A DNA stretch of 64,000 nt from Owenia fusiformis (GCA_903813345.2 CAIIXF020000006.1:10856348-10920347); one strand, 5' to 3'. Positions 15,601 to 27,644 are shown, numbered from the stretch's first letter. Notes: generated by a model not told the origin, from the letters alone. A program made the numbers and translations.

Positions 15601-18600
15601 TAAGTAAATTATTTCATCAATGAAACTATACAATATAGCAACAAATTATATTCCAACTCAGTCTATATAATTTCAACAAACAAATGCTGATTTATCACTA
15701 ACCAGAAATCAATAAATTAGCATGCAGTAATTGTATTATTTGTCACAATATGTTAACCTCTTAATATATTTATTACATCCAGGATATTACACCTGTGAGA
15801 TAAATACCACTGTTGTTACTTGAAATGAAAATAGAGTCGAAAAGCGAGAAATCAGCAAGGACTATAAAGGAATCTGATGTGTACTACACTATCTAAATTG
15901 TAGAGGAATCCAAGACAAATGAGTAGAACAATAACATTTTAGAGATGAATTGTACAAAAGGCATGATCACCATGACAACTTTCTCCTGGGTAATGAACAA
16001 TAAATAATTAATAAGTGTTTGCTGTAGTTTCATGAAGCTCTCAGAATCAGAGAGTAGCCTTCATAGAGTATTATCATGCTCCTGTTGTTAAAGCTTCAAT
16101 ACACCATTATTTTTTCACTTCAGAAATAGAAGTACATGGATGATATTAACAAATGAATTGTTGAGGCAACAATGCTGTAATGGTATATTAATGACTTCTG
16201 CTATACATGAATTAATCATATTAGCACATGTGCCAAAAAAGGTGAAATAATATGAGTGAATGGTGGGAATTAATATACTAATTCCTCCATTTGCAAACTC
16301 AGAATTTGGTATGCAGGATTTTCGGTCATTTCAATAATAGCTCAAGTTTCATGTCTTCAGACAAGTAACAGTTTACATTCAGTTAACACCAATGATAAGA
16401 AATTGATTTCAACTTCCGGCAAATCTCTATTACCTCATCAAATCGTTAATAACACTGAAATTACCATTAGGCTCCTATTGCAACTTCTGATATGTATGCG
16501 GCCTTGAATACCCAGAGATGGTGACAAATTAATATAACAATGAAATTGCTTAACAGCAATCCCCATGTATAAAAGTAAGTTGTAACTACTGTACGTTCTA
16601 CATCCAGCTGATTACTTCAAAATCTGCTACATACCCAAATGAAAATATACTTCCATTTAATGGAAAATTTAGAAAAAGTGAAAAATTGGGGAAGATCATA
16701 CAATTTTGTTTTGTACCTAGTAAGAATAGATTTTGGACTTATATTATATTAGCATAGGCAAAACGACAATGTTACAGTTGCACCCAGCTGAGAAAGTCCT
16801 AGGGTGAAAACTGTATAGGAAATCCCCCCTCCCAGATACTTACTTAATGCCTTTATTAGTGAGTGGTAGAACTGTTGTGATATAGAGATCATGTTCTGGT
16901 AGGGGCTTCCCAGCTATCTGACAATCTGGGTCAGACTTGTAAAACCTCTTCTCAAGACCTGGAATACAATCAACATTATATCAAGAATACTAACAAACAA
17001 CATCATGTATTTATACCCTGAAATTGGCTGTATCAATACTCAGGATGAATATCTTGCGTATCGGTTCAGTTTTAAGTTTTGACAATTTTAGGCTGATAAA
17101 ATGCCAATTCCAAATGTAACTTTCATGACCTTTCATATAAGTTTGAGCGTGAGCACTTGCAAAGGTATATTTTATAGTATTGTATTTTGTTTACCACCAA
17201 TGCAGGTGAGCGATACCTCTTAGCTATATCCTGTATATACGGTATATATTAGGGATGGGACGGTTCGTTTCGGTTCGGTTTTTCGGATCATCAGCCGTCG
17301 ATTCGGTTTTTTTCGGTTCGGTTCATTCATTTTAAGGATTTGTATTGATTAGCTTAGTGGGGGCTGCGATAATCTTCATTTCTTTTGGGAAAACGGGAAT
17401 TTGAGATCCAGACGCCATATTTGAATGTATTGTGGGTGCGCACAAAATAATACCCTATATCGAACCTGCGCAAATATAAATTTGCGCAAATCTTTGTATC
17501 AAATATGCCACGTTATAACAATATTTTATAGATGGAATTTTATGTTATAGTATTTCATGAACAATACATATTATTTAGAATACACGACTAAAGAATATAG
17601 TATCAGGGACCACATGATTGATTACCGAGGGATACGAATACGCGAATACGAAACGAATCTAGTAAACGAGTGAGCTAGCAACAGACAAGACAGACAAGGT
17701 AGGGACTAGGAATATCAAAAATGTTGCTGTAAAACAGTGTTTTTAACTGTTTTATTGATACTTGACCAATGAAATATTAATCCGAAAACGATCCGAAAAG
17801 CTGATCCGAAAGTAGGGCCGTGATCCGAAAACCGATCCGAAGGCTATGAACCGCGGTTTTTCGGTATTTCGGTTATCCGTCCCACCCCTAGTATATATGG
17901 GTGTAATTTACGTAATTAGCCTGGAAGATAGACCCAGAAACCCCTCCTCAAAAAAGCCCTGTGTTCTTTTATTTGTGCCCATATATAGACATACAAGTAC
18001 ACACCACAGTCTTTTGTACGAGTAGTGGACCACTCAGCCAAACACCCTGAAGTACTTTACGCAAACAAGCAAATTAAGTCTTTCCTGAACCGGGGATCAA
18101 ATCCGGGACCTATTGCGTAAGAGGTACCTGTGCTACTGCTGAGCTATATGGGTGGACTATGATGTAGAGAACTCATTATTTTGTCTGTCCATTAGTGTGT
18201 TCGGTGATATCTCAAATACTAGTTGGCAGATTTGGTTCAAATTTTATTGGTTAATGTGCCTTATCTATGTAGAAGGAATTTTCAATGTGGCTATATAAAT
18301 TCATATGAGATTGTTGTTGGTAGGATTCCAATACTTGGCAAAATACACAAACATGATGAGGAGTTTCTGCATTACAACTAACATTGGGGGATAAAACACA
18401 TGTTAATAGGTCACTTGAAGGTCATGGAAGATTGCAAGAGAATTTTTTGAGTTGAAAAAAAAACCTTTTTGAGTTGAAAAGGTCATTGATGCTCAAATCT
18501 AAAGTCAGATTTGAACTTCTGATAACTTGTAGATGATTTTGAAAAAAATTGGTCAATTTGAAGCAAGTAGAAAAAGACCCTTTTGACCTTTCTAACCTTT

Positions 18601-21600
18601 TTTGACCTTGAAAGGGCCATTGAATGTAAAATCTTAAATATAAAGTCAGATTTGAACTTCTGAAAACTTGTAGATAATTTGAAAAAAAATTTAAGTCAGT
18701 CTAAACAGTATTTGTTAAGTTATTGGAAGTTGAAACAATTTGTTACAGACGCATAACAATATGTCACCACTATCTGGTGGTGACATAATAGCATTGTTAA
18801 TGATGTGGAAAAGTCAGTCCACCTCAGTGAGGATCGAACACACCACCCCTCATTTTACGGGTGAGTGCTCATATGTGTAAATTCATGCTTAAAGATAGCA
18901 TTGATCACATTTAATTACATCAATCATTTCAATTATTGCATAAAAAGCAAATTAATGAATAAAACTTAGATGTTTACTTTTAGGCTGATCTAAAATAATA
19001 ACTGTGATGTTTACTTTTAGGCTAATCTAAAATAATAAACAAAGGTAAATTAGTGTATTTTATCATTTTGTGCATGCATAGGTGTAAACCGGAGAACCAC
19101 ATGTCTCAGAGATGGGAGTTGGATGCCTTAACTGCATTAATCAGGCCACAGGGGCTTTGATAGATCATGTACAAGAATATTCTTGAATGATTTGCTGATG
19201 GAGTTGATGATAAATCACATTGTGTTATGAATCAAAAGTAGGATTAAATAGATAAATATGGTATCAAGTAATCCTTGATATTACACTCAAATAAAAGATT
19301 AATCAATAAAAAAATCCAATTGCAATTTTTATTAGTTTTTCAGTTATGAGTTTGGTGGCTTCCTGTTTTTTCATCTGCATTTGCATTCAACTTATCTGTT
19401 ATCGGAATTCATCAATTAATTCATGTTTCATGGTAGTGATTTGGATTCATGATTTTTACCCATTTTATTTTATCCGAAAATTTTTATCTAGAAAATGACT
19501 AATATCATTGTTATAAAAGATAGATTAGCATTATTTATTGTATAAGTGTGTGCTTCTACTATGAACTTTAGTAAATTTTGGCATGATTTCTGATTTAATA
19601 AATAATTTTCATGTGGTTTTTTGTATATACTATTAAAATTGTACAGATACACTGAATAAATTTCATGCTGATAAAATATTACTAATCTTTCGATTATGGT
19701 TTGCTTAGAATATGTACAAGTGTAATAGTTCAGTCCAGTAAATACAACGCTAGGTTTGACATGTTTGAATGACAGGTTTTTGATCAAAATCATATCAGAA
19801 AAAATGTGAATTTTGCAATAAATATTAAATGAATCTAACTCTACTCTGTGACATTCAATATTTGTTTTTATATGATATTTAATAGATGCCGAATAATGCA
19901 ATTTACTGTTTTATGAAACAGCAATTTAGATTTCAAATTGCAAGTAATCTACCCTGCGTGCAGAGTCTAGTTATCTACATAAAGACGGAGCTCTCTTTTA
20001 AGAAATGAAGTTGAACGAATGCAAAGGGTACAAGTAATCATTTGATTTGATGATATCAGTTAGGGTGTATTAGAAGTATAGTTATAGTTTTAGTTTGAGG
20101 ATGTTGGACAATGTTGGTTTGCCAAGAGACCATGTAAAAGTGATTCTCTTTAAAGCTCTCTTTCAGCTAATCGTGATTTTCTATAAATTCTTTATGTAAC
20201 ACCACATAATCATTCCGATTTCCAGAATGTGACCAAAACATCACTTAAAGAGATATTTTTGCATGCGCATTCTAACCTCAAATTAATCATATACTTGTAC
20301 TTTAAGGATCATTTCTGTCTAGACACTCAGGCATCATGACATTTTCACATTCAGAGCTTTTCTATTTCCTCAAACTTACTTTTTGAAAGACAAGGCAAAC
20401 AAGACAAAGGCAACATGAAAGCATGTGAAAGTATCTAGACTATGAATTAATACCTTAAGTACATATTTACTTAACACAAGCTGTGTAATACATTGACAAG
20501 TGATAGCAGTTTATAAATACTATTTTGAAATTAATTTGTTCAGTAATATCAGAAATGTCAAGTTAAATTGACAATTAAAAAAGTATGTGTGCTAATCACC
20601 ATTTCACACATTTATGATTTTCACAGAACCATTTCATTTGTTTCTTTTTGTAGGGTTGTAGAAGATGAATGTCTTGTAATTCAAGTGCAAACATTATAAA
20701 AGTTACTTTGTCTTTTTCATAACAAAGGTAGGTGGGACGTGGGTGGTCTAGCAATAGATAGAATAGACTACTATTGAAAGCCCATACCTTAGAGAACTGA
20801 TTGCAAAACATTTTCAGTTGACATCTTATTTGAATGCACAAACTATATGAAGGGGGCAAGGCAAGCAAGTGATTTCTTATTCAAATTCTCAAATACTACA
20901 TACTCTATGTTTCAATACATCCCAATAAAATCCATTTAGAAACCGAGGACCTGCAATTTAATTTGGATTGTTGTGATGTAATTTATACTGTGATGTAATT
21001 TTACAGTGATGCCATGTACACTGACCTGTGTCCTTATCTTCATTAGCATCAATCCTTTCTTTTTGTATAATCAACTCCTCTTTGAGGCTGTGGACAACTT
21101 TATTTCGCTCATATTGCTTCATCCAGGCAACCAAGTCATCAGGATGACGCATATCAAGATACGAATCAACCTAGAAATATACATTATGAGAGAACACAGT
21201 CATGAATCAGTGCTTTCATAGACGGCATAATGACAGTTTGAAAAGAGAAAGATATGTCAATTGTCAATGTCTTTTATTTGAACCTGATTGTGGTACAATT
21301 ATTTTTATTTAAAACATATCTAATAAAGAGTTTTACTAATATCATTTTGTAAGTTAGATTTGGTTATTCTTCTAAAAATAACAACTTATTTTAAAAATAA
21401 CAAATGCATACTTTCTAGAATGATAAAGTCACTTTAAGGTATTTATAACAGGGCAAGCAGACTCCACGTGCAACTGCTTGATTTATAATGAAAACTTTAT
21501 CTTTGTAACAATAATTCAATAATGAGGTCTCACAAATAATGTTGAACATATATGGCATCACTTCTCAAGTGTTTAACAACATGCACAGTTTTCTAATAAA

Positions 21601-24600
21601 TGATGTCATCACACTACCCTACCACATGACCACATTTCAAAATGATACAGGGTACGGTTAAGTTGCAAATGGAGCGGGTATTCTCTATCTTTGTCCATTG
21701 GGCTTTTCTGGTAATAATACGTTGCAAACTGCTCGATGAATCTATACAATGTATAGTAGAACACTTAGAATATGTGTAAAATCTAGTATACATCCAGATC
21801 TATGGAAATAAACAAACGTCCTCCATTTGCAACTTCCCTGTAGCCTGTACTTCTTTTAAAGGAATACAGGATACAGTATGGGGGTATAGTAGTGTGGTCA
21901 TACCATGATGATAAATCATGACATCTCATGCTATGAGTATCAGAATGGTGTCATACTTGTTTGATGAAGTTTGAATAACTTTAGATTCTTTCAAAAATTC
22001 ATTTCAACTTCACCTCCCATAATACCTAATCAATTTGGAAAATAAAGAAAAAATTTGATTCCTGCATTAATATCAACTGAAAAGCATTATTTAGAGTTCT
22101 AGAATGTATTGATGTATGTAATCTAGGTGTACAGAACAGACAACATTGATCCAATGATCCCACGACTGTAAGTTGTGGACCTCGATAAAGGTATGCTATT
22201 TTTGTCAGTTATACATGTAACTCCCAAAGTATATTTATACAGACAAAGTATATGTGAAAACGCAGGACTATAAGTCTTGGAACAAGAAGGGAAGATGTGT
22301 CAAACTTCAGCATATGGGGTTACTTCATCATGAACTTTTTCAACCATGGAGCTATTTTGACATTGGCTTATTTTTCAGTTTCACAATTCAAATTCCAATT
22401 TCAAATTTTAAAAATAAATCGAAATCTCCAAAGGGCGAGATCTTAATCCAAGATGACCGCCCACGGAAATATGAATTATCGGCAGTGGGTGAAGTAGCCC
22501 CATGACGAAGTAACCCCATACATAGAAGTTTGACGCATATCCCCTATATGTTTCACCATAGAGGACATATATTTGCCTGATACAGCAAAATCTCAAGGCT
22601 TCACACTAAATCTTATTCAACTGAATAAAAGGAATTCTAATTCTTGAAGTTATTTAGTTTTATGTAGTTGAATCCCCAATCGTATGGGTTAGGAAATTTT
22701 AGTTTTTAATCGCAAAATTCCTCCATGTAGACTATTGGTATATTACGAGGGGATTCCCTTCCGACATCTTGAAAAATTGCTGAAACATTTCCGATGTAAA
22801 ATGAAAATCTCTTCGGTCTCCCTGAACTGCCTGAATTATCATTGGAGCACAGGACTATAGCCTAAGTCCGGGAATTGGATAAACTAAATCGGCCACAGGC
22901 AAAAATTGTTTTTTTCAATTTTTTGAATTACAAACCTACACTGTTTTGATTTTTTAACAGCTGGATTACTCGAATGATCATTCCTTGGACGTGAATTTTG
23001 GCGGGAAAATCACGACGATTTTTTTTAGAAATAAAAAAAAGCTAATATTCGACGGTAAACTATGCGAAATATACCGAGACTACTCCAATAAGTTCATAGC
23101 ATCCCCACAGATATATCTAAATATCGTGATTGTTGTGATTCCAAAAGTGATTGCTTTTTCGTCACATTTCCAATGTTATTCGCACAATTATGCTGATTAA
23201 GATTTGGACAGTTACCATAAATATGATTTAATGTCTAATCTTGCATTGGGACAAAAGATAATGCATGACACTACTCAGTGACGGAGATATGAGCAATTAG
23301 AGTAGAGGCTTAGATTTCCCGAGATAGGAGCCTGTCTTTTTTCCAAGTAAGAGCCTATGGAAAGGGGGTTTTGTCACGTAATCACATCACTAATCAGAAT
23401 TACTTTCACGTTCACGTCCTTGATCATCAAAATATTACATTCACGTTCCACGAAGATCAAATATCATTACGCTCACGTTTCACAGACTCAGCGAAACCAC
23501 TCTCCATTTTGCTTGCAAGACTTGCAAAGTCCAAACGCTGGTCACATAGTCCAGATATCTCAGTATATCAGGTCGATCTTTGTATTCGCCAGATTGGCTT
23601 GCTATTGGTTGAATTTCTACTTATTCGTTATTCTCGACCAATCAAAATAGAAGAAAAGAAATTAAAATATTAAAATATCCCGATGGTATTACACCTCTCT
23701 TATGTTAATCTTTGTCGCGTTTTGTAACTGGTGTTCTGATTGGCTAAAAACAGAAAAGTTTAGAAATAGGAACTTATTACATTTGAGTTTACAAAGTCGA
23801 CAAATAAGATGTATCACAAAAGCGAACGTAAGATCAAATGTATTCTCGCCGAACAAAGTTTCATTTATTCTGGAAACGTAGCAGGAAATAACGAGACTGA
23901 ACGGTGTCAAGGAGGTCTCATAATTCAAAATACGATGCACGAAGCAATGTTTATTGACTTTATGATGCACGGAGTTAAGGTGCAGTGGTTCTTAACAGGA
24001 AATGACAAAACAGGAAGTGACAAAAAATGTGGCATTTTTTTAAACAAAGATAACAGAGTTCTGTTTTGACTTCCAGTCAATTCAAATAGTTCCACATATC
24101 ATTTACATGACCAGGATCACAATGTCCATGGTCAGAATGACACTAAACATGATGAAATAACTTTTTCAGCCAGCTGAAAATGAGACTGAATAATAGCTAA
24201 TTACTATTTGAATTGACTGGAGGTCAAAACAAAACTCTGTTATCTTTGTTCAAAAATGTCTTAATATGACACATTTTTTGTCACTTCCCGTTTTGGTCAT
24301 TTCCTATTAAGTACCACTGCACCTTAACTTCATGAATGTCTGCATGGGCCTGCAGGACTTGCATTTCACGTTTCTCGTTCAATCAAAATCCACTAAAACG
24401 CTGCACGCCCGAACCCTTTCCATTTATCCCGTGCCAGGACTATAGTCCTGGACCGAGTGCAATCTTTTGCCTGTACGATTACAACTTGAGAGAATTATCT
24501 ACGCCCCTTACACTTAAGATACCTACTTCAATAGTTTCCATGGTATTTTAGCATTCTTTTCGTGTAGTTGAATCCACAATTGTCTGGGTTTATCGGCAGA

Positions 24601-25279
24601 ACGAAGAAATTTTCGTTTTTGATCGCAATATTTGTGTGTAATATTTAACTTATTTCAACCGTCGAATTCCTCCATTTATTGGTACTTCCGGCCACTTCCG
24701 GGACATTCAAACGGGGAATCCCCTTTTAAATCCAACCGCCATCATCTCCAATATATTAAAAGTTACATTTTGAGTTCTATAATGCATTGAGGTAGGTATC
24801 TTAGTATAAGGGGCGCGGATAATTCTCCCAAGTTGTAATCGTACAGGCAAAAGATTGCGCTTGGTCCAGGACTATAGTCCTGGGATGGGATTACTTTCCA
24901 TAGGCTCAAGTAATACAAAGTGAGTGGGAGGGGAATGAACTCTTGTTCACGTGTCTGTGAAATCGGCCTTGGGAATTCAATAAATAGTAAATAATTTTAC
25001 TAACCAAACACTTCGATGTAAATGTTCAGAAAACAATCTTCAACTTGTTTGTTCAACTTTTTCACAAGACAAAAATAAAAAAAAATTCTCGAAATTTTCC
25101 ATAGTCACAATAAAGGAAGAATATCTTAATATTGCGTTTCAAGGTCACGCCCAAAATTGAATTTTACTAACCTGGGCTTGTGTTCTTCCGTCCTCTGTAA
25201 CAAACCAATGAGTAATACCATTTGCATCGGAGATAATGGAGAAAATGTACAATAGAATAAAAATCGAAGTAGTCGCCAT
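653..25279 (-). CDS. TTC17: Tetratricopeptide repeat protein 17, 19 exons, 3' end beyond window
   Basis: Exons in gene order on the minus strand: 25172-25279, 21026-21170, 16844-16958, 14484-14595, 12399-12515, 11610-11723, 9988-10097, 8750-8897, 7912-8051, 7455-7621, 6924-7087, 6365-6469, 6005-6132, 5685-5868, 4935-5030, 4326-4550, 3513-3761, 2406-2504, 653-788. All boundaries are AG/GT and the phases join without a break: 2,662 nt, about 887 residues. The start at 25279 opens a hydrophobic signal-like segment of about 21 residues followed by ITHWFVTEDGRTQ, which matches the TTC17 N-terminus. TPR blocks include SWVLFNMAAFFWRIKGD, KDIALISLANVLHRA, VNHFTLGNIFA, WILYNLAGLYWRVIG and DVPLVNLANILY. 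A coiled region SLQRTLSELKDYQKKHEYW and the family-typical TYLPPENKGFE follow in order. Known of the family: TTC17 is implicated in actin polymerisation and ciliogenesis. The remaining C-terminus lies left of position 1. Exons 5 and 6 are a duplicated pair. Confidence 0.93.
789..4325. other. TTC17 introns around exons 17 and 18, nothing further recognised
   Basis: Apart from the exons at 2406-2504 and 3513-3761, this stretch is AT-rich intron. The short open frames here overlap real exons on the other strand or carry no family signal. No repeat with clear ends was seen. Confidence 0.5.
4876..4900. repeat. Short palindrome sharing the CATGGGCTTTC end motif
   Basis: A 25-bp hairpin in a TTC17 intron begins catgggctttcaa and ends aagcccatg. 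The same opening motif forms the terminal inverted repeat of the element at 38611-39147. This may be a solo remnant or collapsed copy of that family. Confidence 0.45.
6485..6741. repeat. 33-bp minisatellite next to a TTC17 splice acceptor
   Basis: About 7.7 tandem copies of a 33-bp unit containing attcaattattaatgctaa and catgatgaa. Copies start at 6485, 6518, 6551 (26 bp, a 7-bp deletion), 6577, 6610, 6643, 6676 and 6709, with very few substitutions, which points to recent expansion or homogenisation. It lies in the intron before exon 12, whose first coding base is at 6469, so only 15 bp separate the array from the exon. The open frames across the array exist only because 33 is divisible by three. 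Confidence 0.95.
10828..11511. mobile_element. GC-rich PIF/Harbinger-like MITE, 684 bp
   Basis: A sharply GC- and CpG-rich island in an AT-rich TTC17 intron (between exons 6 and 7). It is bounded by a 27-bp perfect terminal inverted repeat starting TGGCCTAGTCACATAGCC. A TTA trinucleotide flanks both ends (10825-10827 and 11512-11514), matching the 3-bp target duplication of PIF/Harbinger elements. The interior is built from repeated CGGCCG- and GAGCTCGG-type motifs. No transposase is encoded; the open frames here are GC-driven. Confidence 0.8.
11610..11723 (-). CDS. TTC17: TTC17 exon 6, copy B of a duplicated cassette
   Basis: A 38-codon phase-0/phase-0 exon beginning AIQQRENLTGTPE and ending GDLIHQAMQK, 675 bp downstream of exon 5 in gene order. 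It shares with exon 5 the pattern x-[VI]-Q-x-R-x-x-L near the start, an I-P-x-x-L-D block in the middle and the terminal A-M-Q-K. Splice sites are an acceptor ending ctgtag and the donor gtatat. The arrangement is a tandem exon duplication. Whether both exons are included or alternate cannot be told from DNA. Confidence 0.85.
12399..12515 (-). CDS. TTC17: TTC17 exon 5, copy A of a duplicated cassette
   Basis: A 39-codon exon, phase 0 at both ends, beginning GVQDRDSLPGWKE and ending GHIISKAMQK. It follows the exon ending MHGFEHLE and aligns with the single vertebrate segment between the HAFQHL-like and SWVLYNM-like motifs. It resembles the next exon at about 16 of 38 positions. Splice sites are an acceptor ending ctacag and the donor gtgatg. 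Either this exon or the next can be joined to exon 7 without changing frame. Confidence 0.85.
12516..14483. other. TTC17 intron 4, nothing recognised
   Basis: A 2-kb AT-rich intron between exons 4 and 5. I found no conserved coding block, no RNA gene and no terminal-repeat pair. The short open frames have no family resemblance. Confidence 0.5.
14596..16843. other. TTC17 intron 3, nothing recognised
   Basis: A 2.2-kb AT-rich intron without open frames of note, RNA genes or clear repeat boundaries. Confidence 0.5.
17250..17890. mobile_element. hAT-type MITE, 641 bp, with perfect 8-bp target duplication
   Basis: The element begins TAGGGATGGGACGG and ends with the imperfect reverse complement CCGTCCCACCCCTA. 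Both sides carry the identical octamer GTATATAT (17242-17249 and 17891-17898), the 8-bp target duplication of hAT transposons. The subterminal regions repeat the motif TTTCGGTTCGG in opposite orientations. No transposase frame remains, so it is non-autonomous. It sits in TTC17 intron 2. Confidence 0.88.
18085..18158 (-). repeat. tRNA-derived SINE head or tRNA pseudogene
   Basis: The minus strand shows a box-A-like ATAGCTCAGCAGTAGCA and, about 35 bp later, a box-B-like GGATTTGATCC, with tRNA spacing. The acceptor arms do not pair, so this is not an intact tRNA gene. A second box-B-like trace occurs near 18828-18845. Anticodon assignment is not safe. Confidence 0.5.
18405..18690. repeat. Diverged tandem duplication of about 150 bp
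   Basis: Two neighbouring blocks share the order gaccttgaaagg-like text, aaagtcagatttgaacttct, then aacttgtagat and an A-run. They form an imperfect direct duplication in TTC17 intron 2. Confidence 0.55.
18740..18790. repeat. Interspersed repeat with TGTCACCA/TGGTGGTGACA palindrome, copy 1
   Basis: It contains gttacagacgcataacaat followed by a tgtcaccac...tggtggtgaca hairpin. Related blocks occur at about 25990-26085 and 49556-49660, so this is a dispersed repeat family present at least three times. Confidence 0.5.
18800..21025. other. Remainder of TTC17 intron 2, nothing firm recognised
   Basis: AT-rich intron. The open frames at 19488-19901 and 20596-20868 on the minus strand show low-complexity composition and no family motif. 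A weak tRNA-like remnant may lie at 19085-19160. No exon is required here because exons 2 and 3 join in phase. Confidence 0.45.
21171..23974. other. TTC17 intron 1, repeat-rich, no exon seen
   Basis: This stretch holds a weak inverted-repeat pair around 21600-21930 (shared core aagttgcaaatgga and ggaccaca-type ends), fragments of the family at 24425-24895, and a cluster of ttcacgttcacg motifs near 23400-23490. The overlapping open frames at 23357-23673 run through that repetitive sequence and show no protein signature. Confidence 0.45.
23975..24327. mobile_element. Foldback MITE with TTAAGGTGCAGTGG ends
   Basis: Arms of roughly 125 bp begin ttaaggtgcagtgg and return as the reverse complement ccactgcaccttaa, enclosing about 110 bp. 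TTAA stands at both outer ends, which fits a TTAA-target superfamily but could also be part of the repeat itself. A half copy of the same family in inverse orientation lies at about 36360-36564. Confidence 0.65.
24425..24895. repeat. Inverted-repeat element centred on CCAGGACTATAGTCCTGG palindromes
   Basis: Two arms of about 110 bp (24425-24540 and 24788-24895) are imperfect reverse complements and share gcctgtacgattacaactt. Each arm contains the same perfect 18-bp palindrome at 24434-24451 and 24866-24883. Related fragments occur near 22262 and 22849, so TTC17 intron 1 is a pile-up of this family. Confidence 0.65.
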
Positions 25280-25492
25280 GTTCAATGGGTGCTGTCTAAA
25301 TGTCAACATCACACTGGTGAAACGAAATTATAGAATTATAGTTAACATCCTTGCAGGGTTTGAACATATAGTTTTTACGACGAACGATTGAGTAGTTGAA
25401 ACATTTATGATTTTTTATTTACTTATTTTGTATACTTATTTATATTAGAGGTTGAACACCCATGCCTAATATTTCCTTGGAAATTGAAACTA
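25280..25492 (-). promoter_or_regulatory. TTC17 5' flank and probable core promoter
   Basis: This is the sequence directly upstream of the TTC17 start codon. The start context on the minus strand is AACATGGCGACTAC, which resembles a YY1 motif laid over the initiator ATG. No TATA box stands out. A TA-flanked MITE begins 213 bp upstream and may mark the edge of the promoter. The transcription start is not determinable here. Confidence 0.4.
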
Positions 25493-25814
25493 CAGGGTGA
25501 GCCAAAAATACTCTGTTAACCCAAGCAAATGTCAATAACTCAATCATTGAGTATGGGTTAAAATTATATTAATTGCCAAATATACTTTCACTCTACCAAG
25601 TTGGTCATTGGTCTATACCAAATAATTATAATTTTATGGCCATTTTACAGAACATACTCAAAATGCCAGTCTTTTCTCTGGAGGCAAACTTGAACGCATC
25701 AGTTGAATTTTATGTTAGTCTCAGTGAATACATACTCACAGATATCTTCTCATCTCCTGTTTCAACTCTCTGATGTTTTCAGGGTGTCTTGGTTACCTTT
25801 TTTGGCTCACCCTG
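25493..25814. mobile_element. TA-flanked MITE, mariner-like ends, 322 bp
   Basis: The ends are CAGGGTGAGCCAAAAA and its reverse complement TTTTTTGGCTCACCCTG, flanked by TA on both sides (25491-25492 and 25815-25816). This is the target-site signature of Tc1/mariner elements. The ends resemble those of the longer element at 54253-55356, which retains a transposase remnant. It lies just upstream of the TTC17 start. Confidence 0.8.
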
Positions 25815-25816
25815 TA

Positions 25817-27644
25817 CTTTAGCAAGTAATAAAGTCTGCCAAACTAACTCTTTCATGGATACAATTACTGTATGTTGAATAGTTGAACCAGACCAGGAAA
25901 TATATACTTGTTTCTTAGAACTAGACTTCTAATTTTAGTTGTGCTGTGGCTGTGTTATTTTGTTTATCTCTATATAATCTAAAAGTTGTATGAATTTGTT
26001 ACAAATGCAGAATGTCGACCACCAACTGCCATCACAAAAAAGTTGGAGACCATAACAATAAGTCACCAGTTTTGGAGGTGATATAAAAATCGGGAACTTA
26101 TTCCATTTAAGGCCAACTATACTTAATTTAGATGAATAAAGAAAAAAATAATCATTGAAACATGTTACTTACACACTCGCTCAAATATGACACAAAGTTT
26201 TATTTGCTTTAATATTTAACCAAGAAAAAAATAACTCACAAAGAAAAAATCAACTGAAGTTCAGAAATCATTAGTAGTGCATGCACATGTTAAATAAAGT
26301 GCGTGTTTCAAATTGCTCTTGATTTAAAAGATGACGACACTTCTATAAAAATGAATGTATCAAGTAATCCACCACAACTTTGCCATCTTACAATGACATT
26401 GATAAAAACTTGATATATAAAGCTTATTTTTTGATAATTTATTGTAAGCTTTGATGTGGTCAGTTTGAAAAACTGAAAACACGCAAAGTGGGCCTTTAAG
26501 GAATATAGGCTATCTGATGTTGTAGGATTGATAAACCCACCCTCCAACAATAATTTACCATTTGAGTATTTTATTAATACCTCATTGGAAAACCTTTTGA
26601 AATAACATGTACTGTCGTGGTTATTTGGGTGAAATTGAAAATAAACTTGGCACATATAGATGGCAGTACTGTTAAGGGTATAGGACTATATTTCCTTGTT
26701 CTCCTCTAGTCCTGATATACCTGGTATCAAATAAACTCTTGTCCATTTTTGAGGTTGTGCTCTTAGCTGTCAACAAAGTTTTTATTATCTTTTTATCTTA
26801 AGGCATCACTATCTTCCTTTATCTGAACCAAAAGTGTACTTTACCAAAGTAAAATGAATATATATTTTGTTAACACACATTGACAAAACAGAAATTACAA
26901 ATCACTCAATTTATTCAAATTTACATACATTTTTGGCTTATAAAAAAGCCTGTACTTATAAAAACAGTACATTTCACAATTGAAAGAAGTAAATATTGGC
27001 AATTTATTGCCACAAACTCCACATGCAATTCACCTCAAGGAAGAATATGTTGAATATATGTCAGGCAGAATTATTGTGGTTGGCTTTTGACAAGTTACAA
27101 ATCAAAGAAGCACAAAGTATCAAACTAGAATCAATGTCATTTATCTATCTGTGCGTTTATTTCCTTAAAAGTCTAGAGATCTGGAAATGTCTGCTAAGGA
27201 GCATACATGTACATCATTTCATCAACAACAAGACATGCATGATACATAAATGATATTCCATATACACATGTGCATAGAAAGAAAATCTCAATAAATAAAG
27301 CAGCAGTGATTTTGAAACACAAATACATTTGATCATATAAAACATCATGACACATATAATACTGAAACACACACTTTTTTAACAAATTAAATCAATTATT
27401 TGAGATCTCAAAATATCAAATCATGATTTCATTAAACAGCTTGATCATATCTACTTGCACTGTAGTGATGCATTGCATAAGTGTACATCTTGCAAAAATA
27501 CAAACTGTGAATTCAATTATTGCAAACCAACATCTTGGATGTCAATTTTGAATTCACTCACAAAGTCTAAAATGTTAGTGGAAAGTAGGTGTCTGGAAAG
27601 TAATTTTAATCCTTTTAGATTCAACCATTTGTCAAATTTATATT
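25817..27644. other. Intergenic region and HSD17B12 3' UTR
   Basis: Between the MITE and the HSD17B12 stop codon at 27645-27647. The proximal part must be the 3' UTR. AATAAA-type signals on the minus strand occur several times (for example near 27150, 27002 and 26908), so the cleavage site cannot be fixed. The minus-strand open frame at 26308-26655 has no recognisable domain and probably belongs to a dispersed repeat. Confidence 0.45.
25990..26085. repeat. Interspersed TGTCACCA-family repeat, copy 2
   Basis: It shares tgttacaaatgcagaatg and gagaccataacaataagtca with the copies at 18740-18790 and 49556-49660 (the last reversed). It lies between TTC17 and HSD17B12. Confidence 0.5.

Noticed and set aside
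18085-18158. Functional tRNA gene
   Set aside because: Box A and box B are recognisable but the acceptor and anticodon arms do not pair, so it was kept only as a tRNA-derived repeat.
23357-23673. Overlapping 97- and 100-residue plus-strand open frames
   Set aside because: They run through ttcacgttcacg-type repetitive sequence in TTC17 intron 1 and show no conserved motif.
26308-26655. 115-residue minus-strand open frame between genes
   Set aside because: No start context, domain or splice partner. It lies in 3' UTR or repeat-like sequence downstream of HSD17B12.
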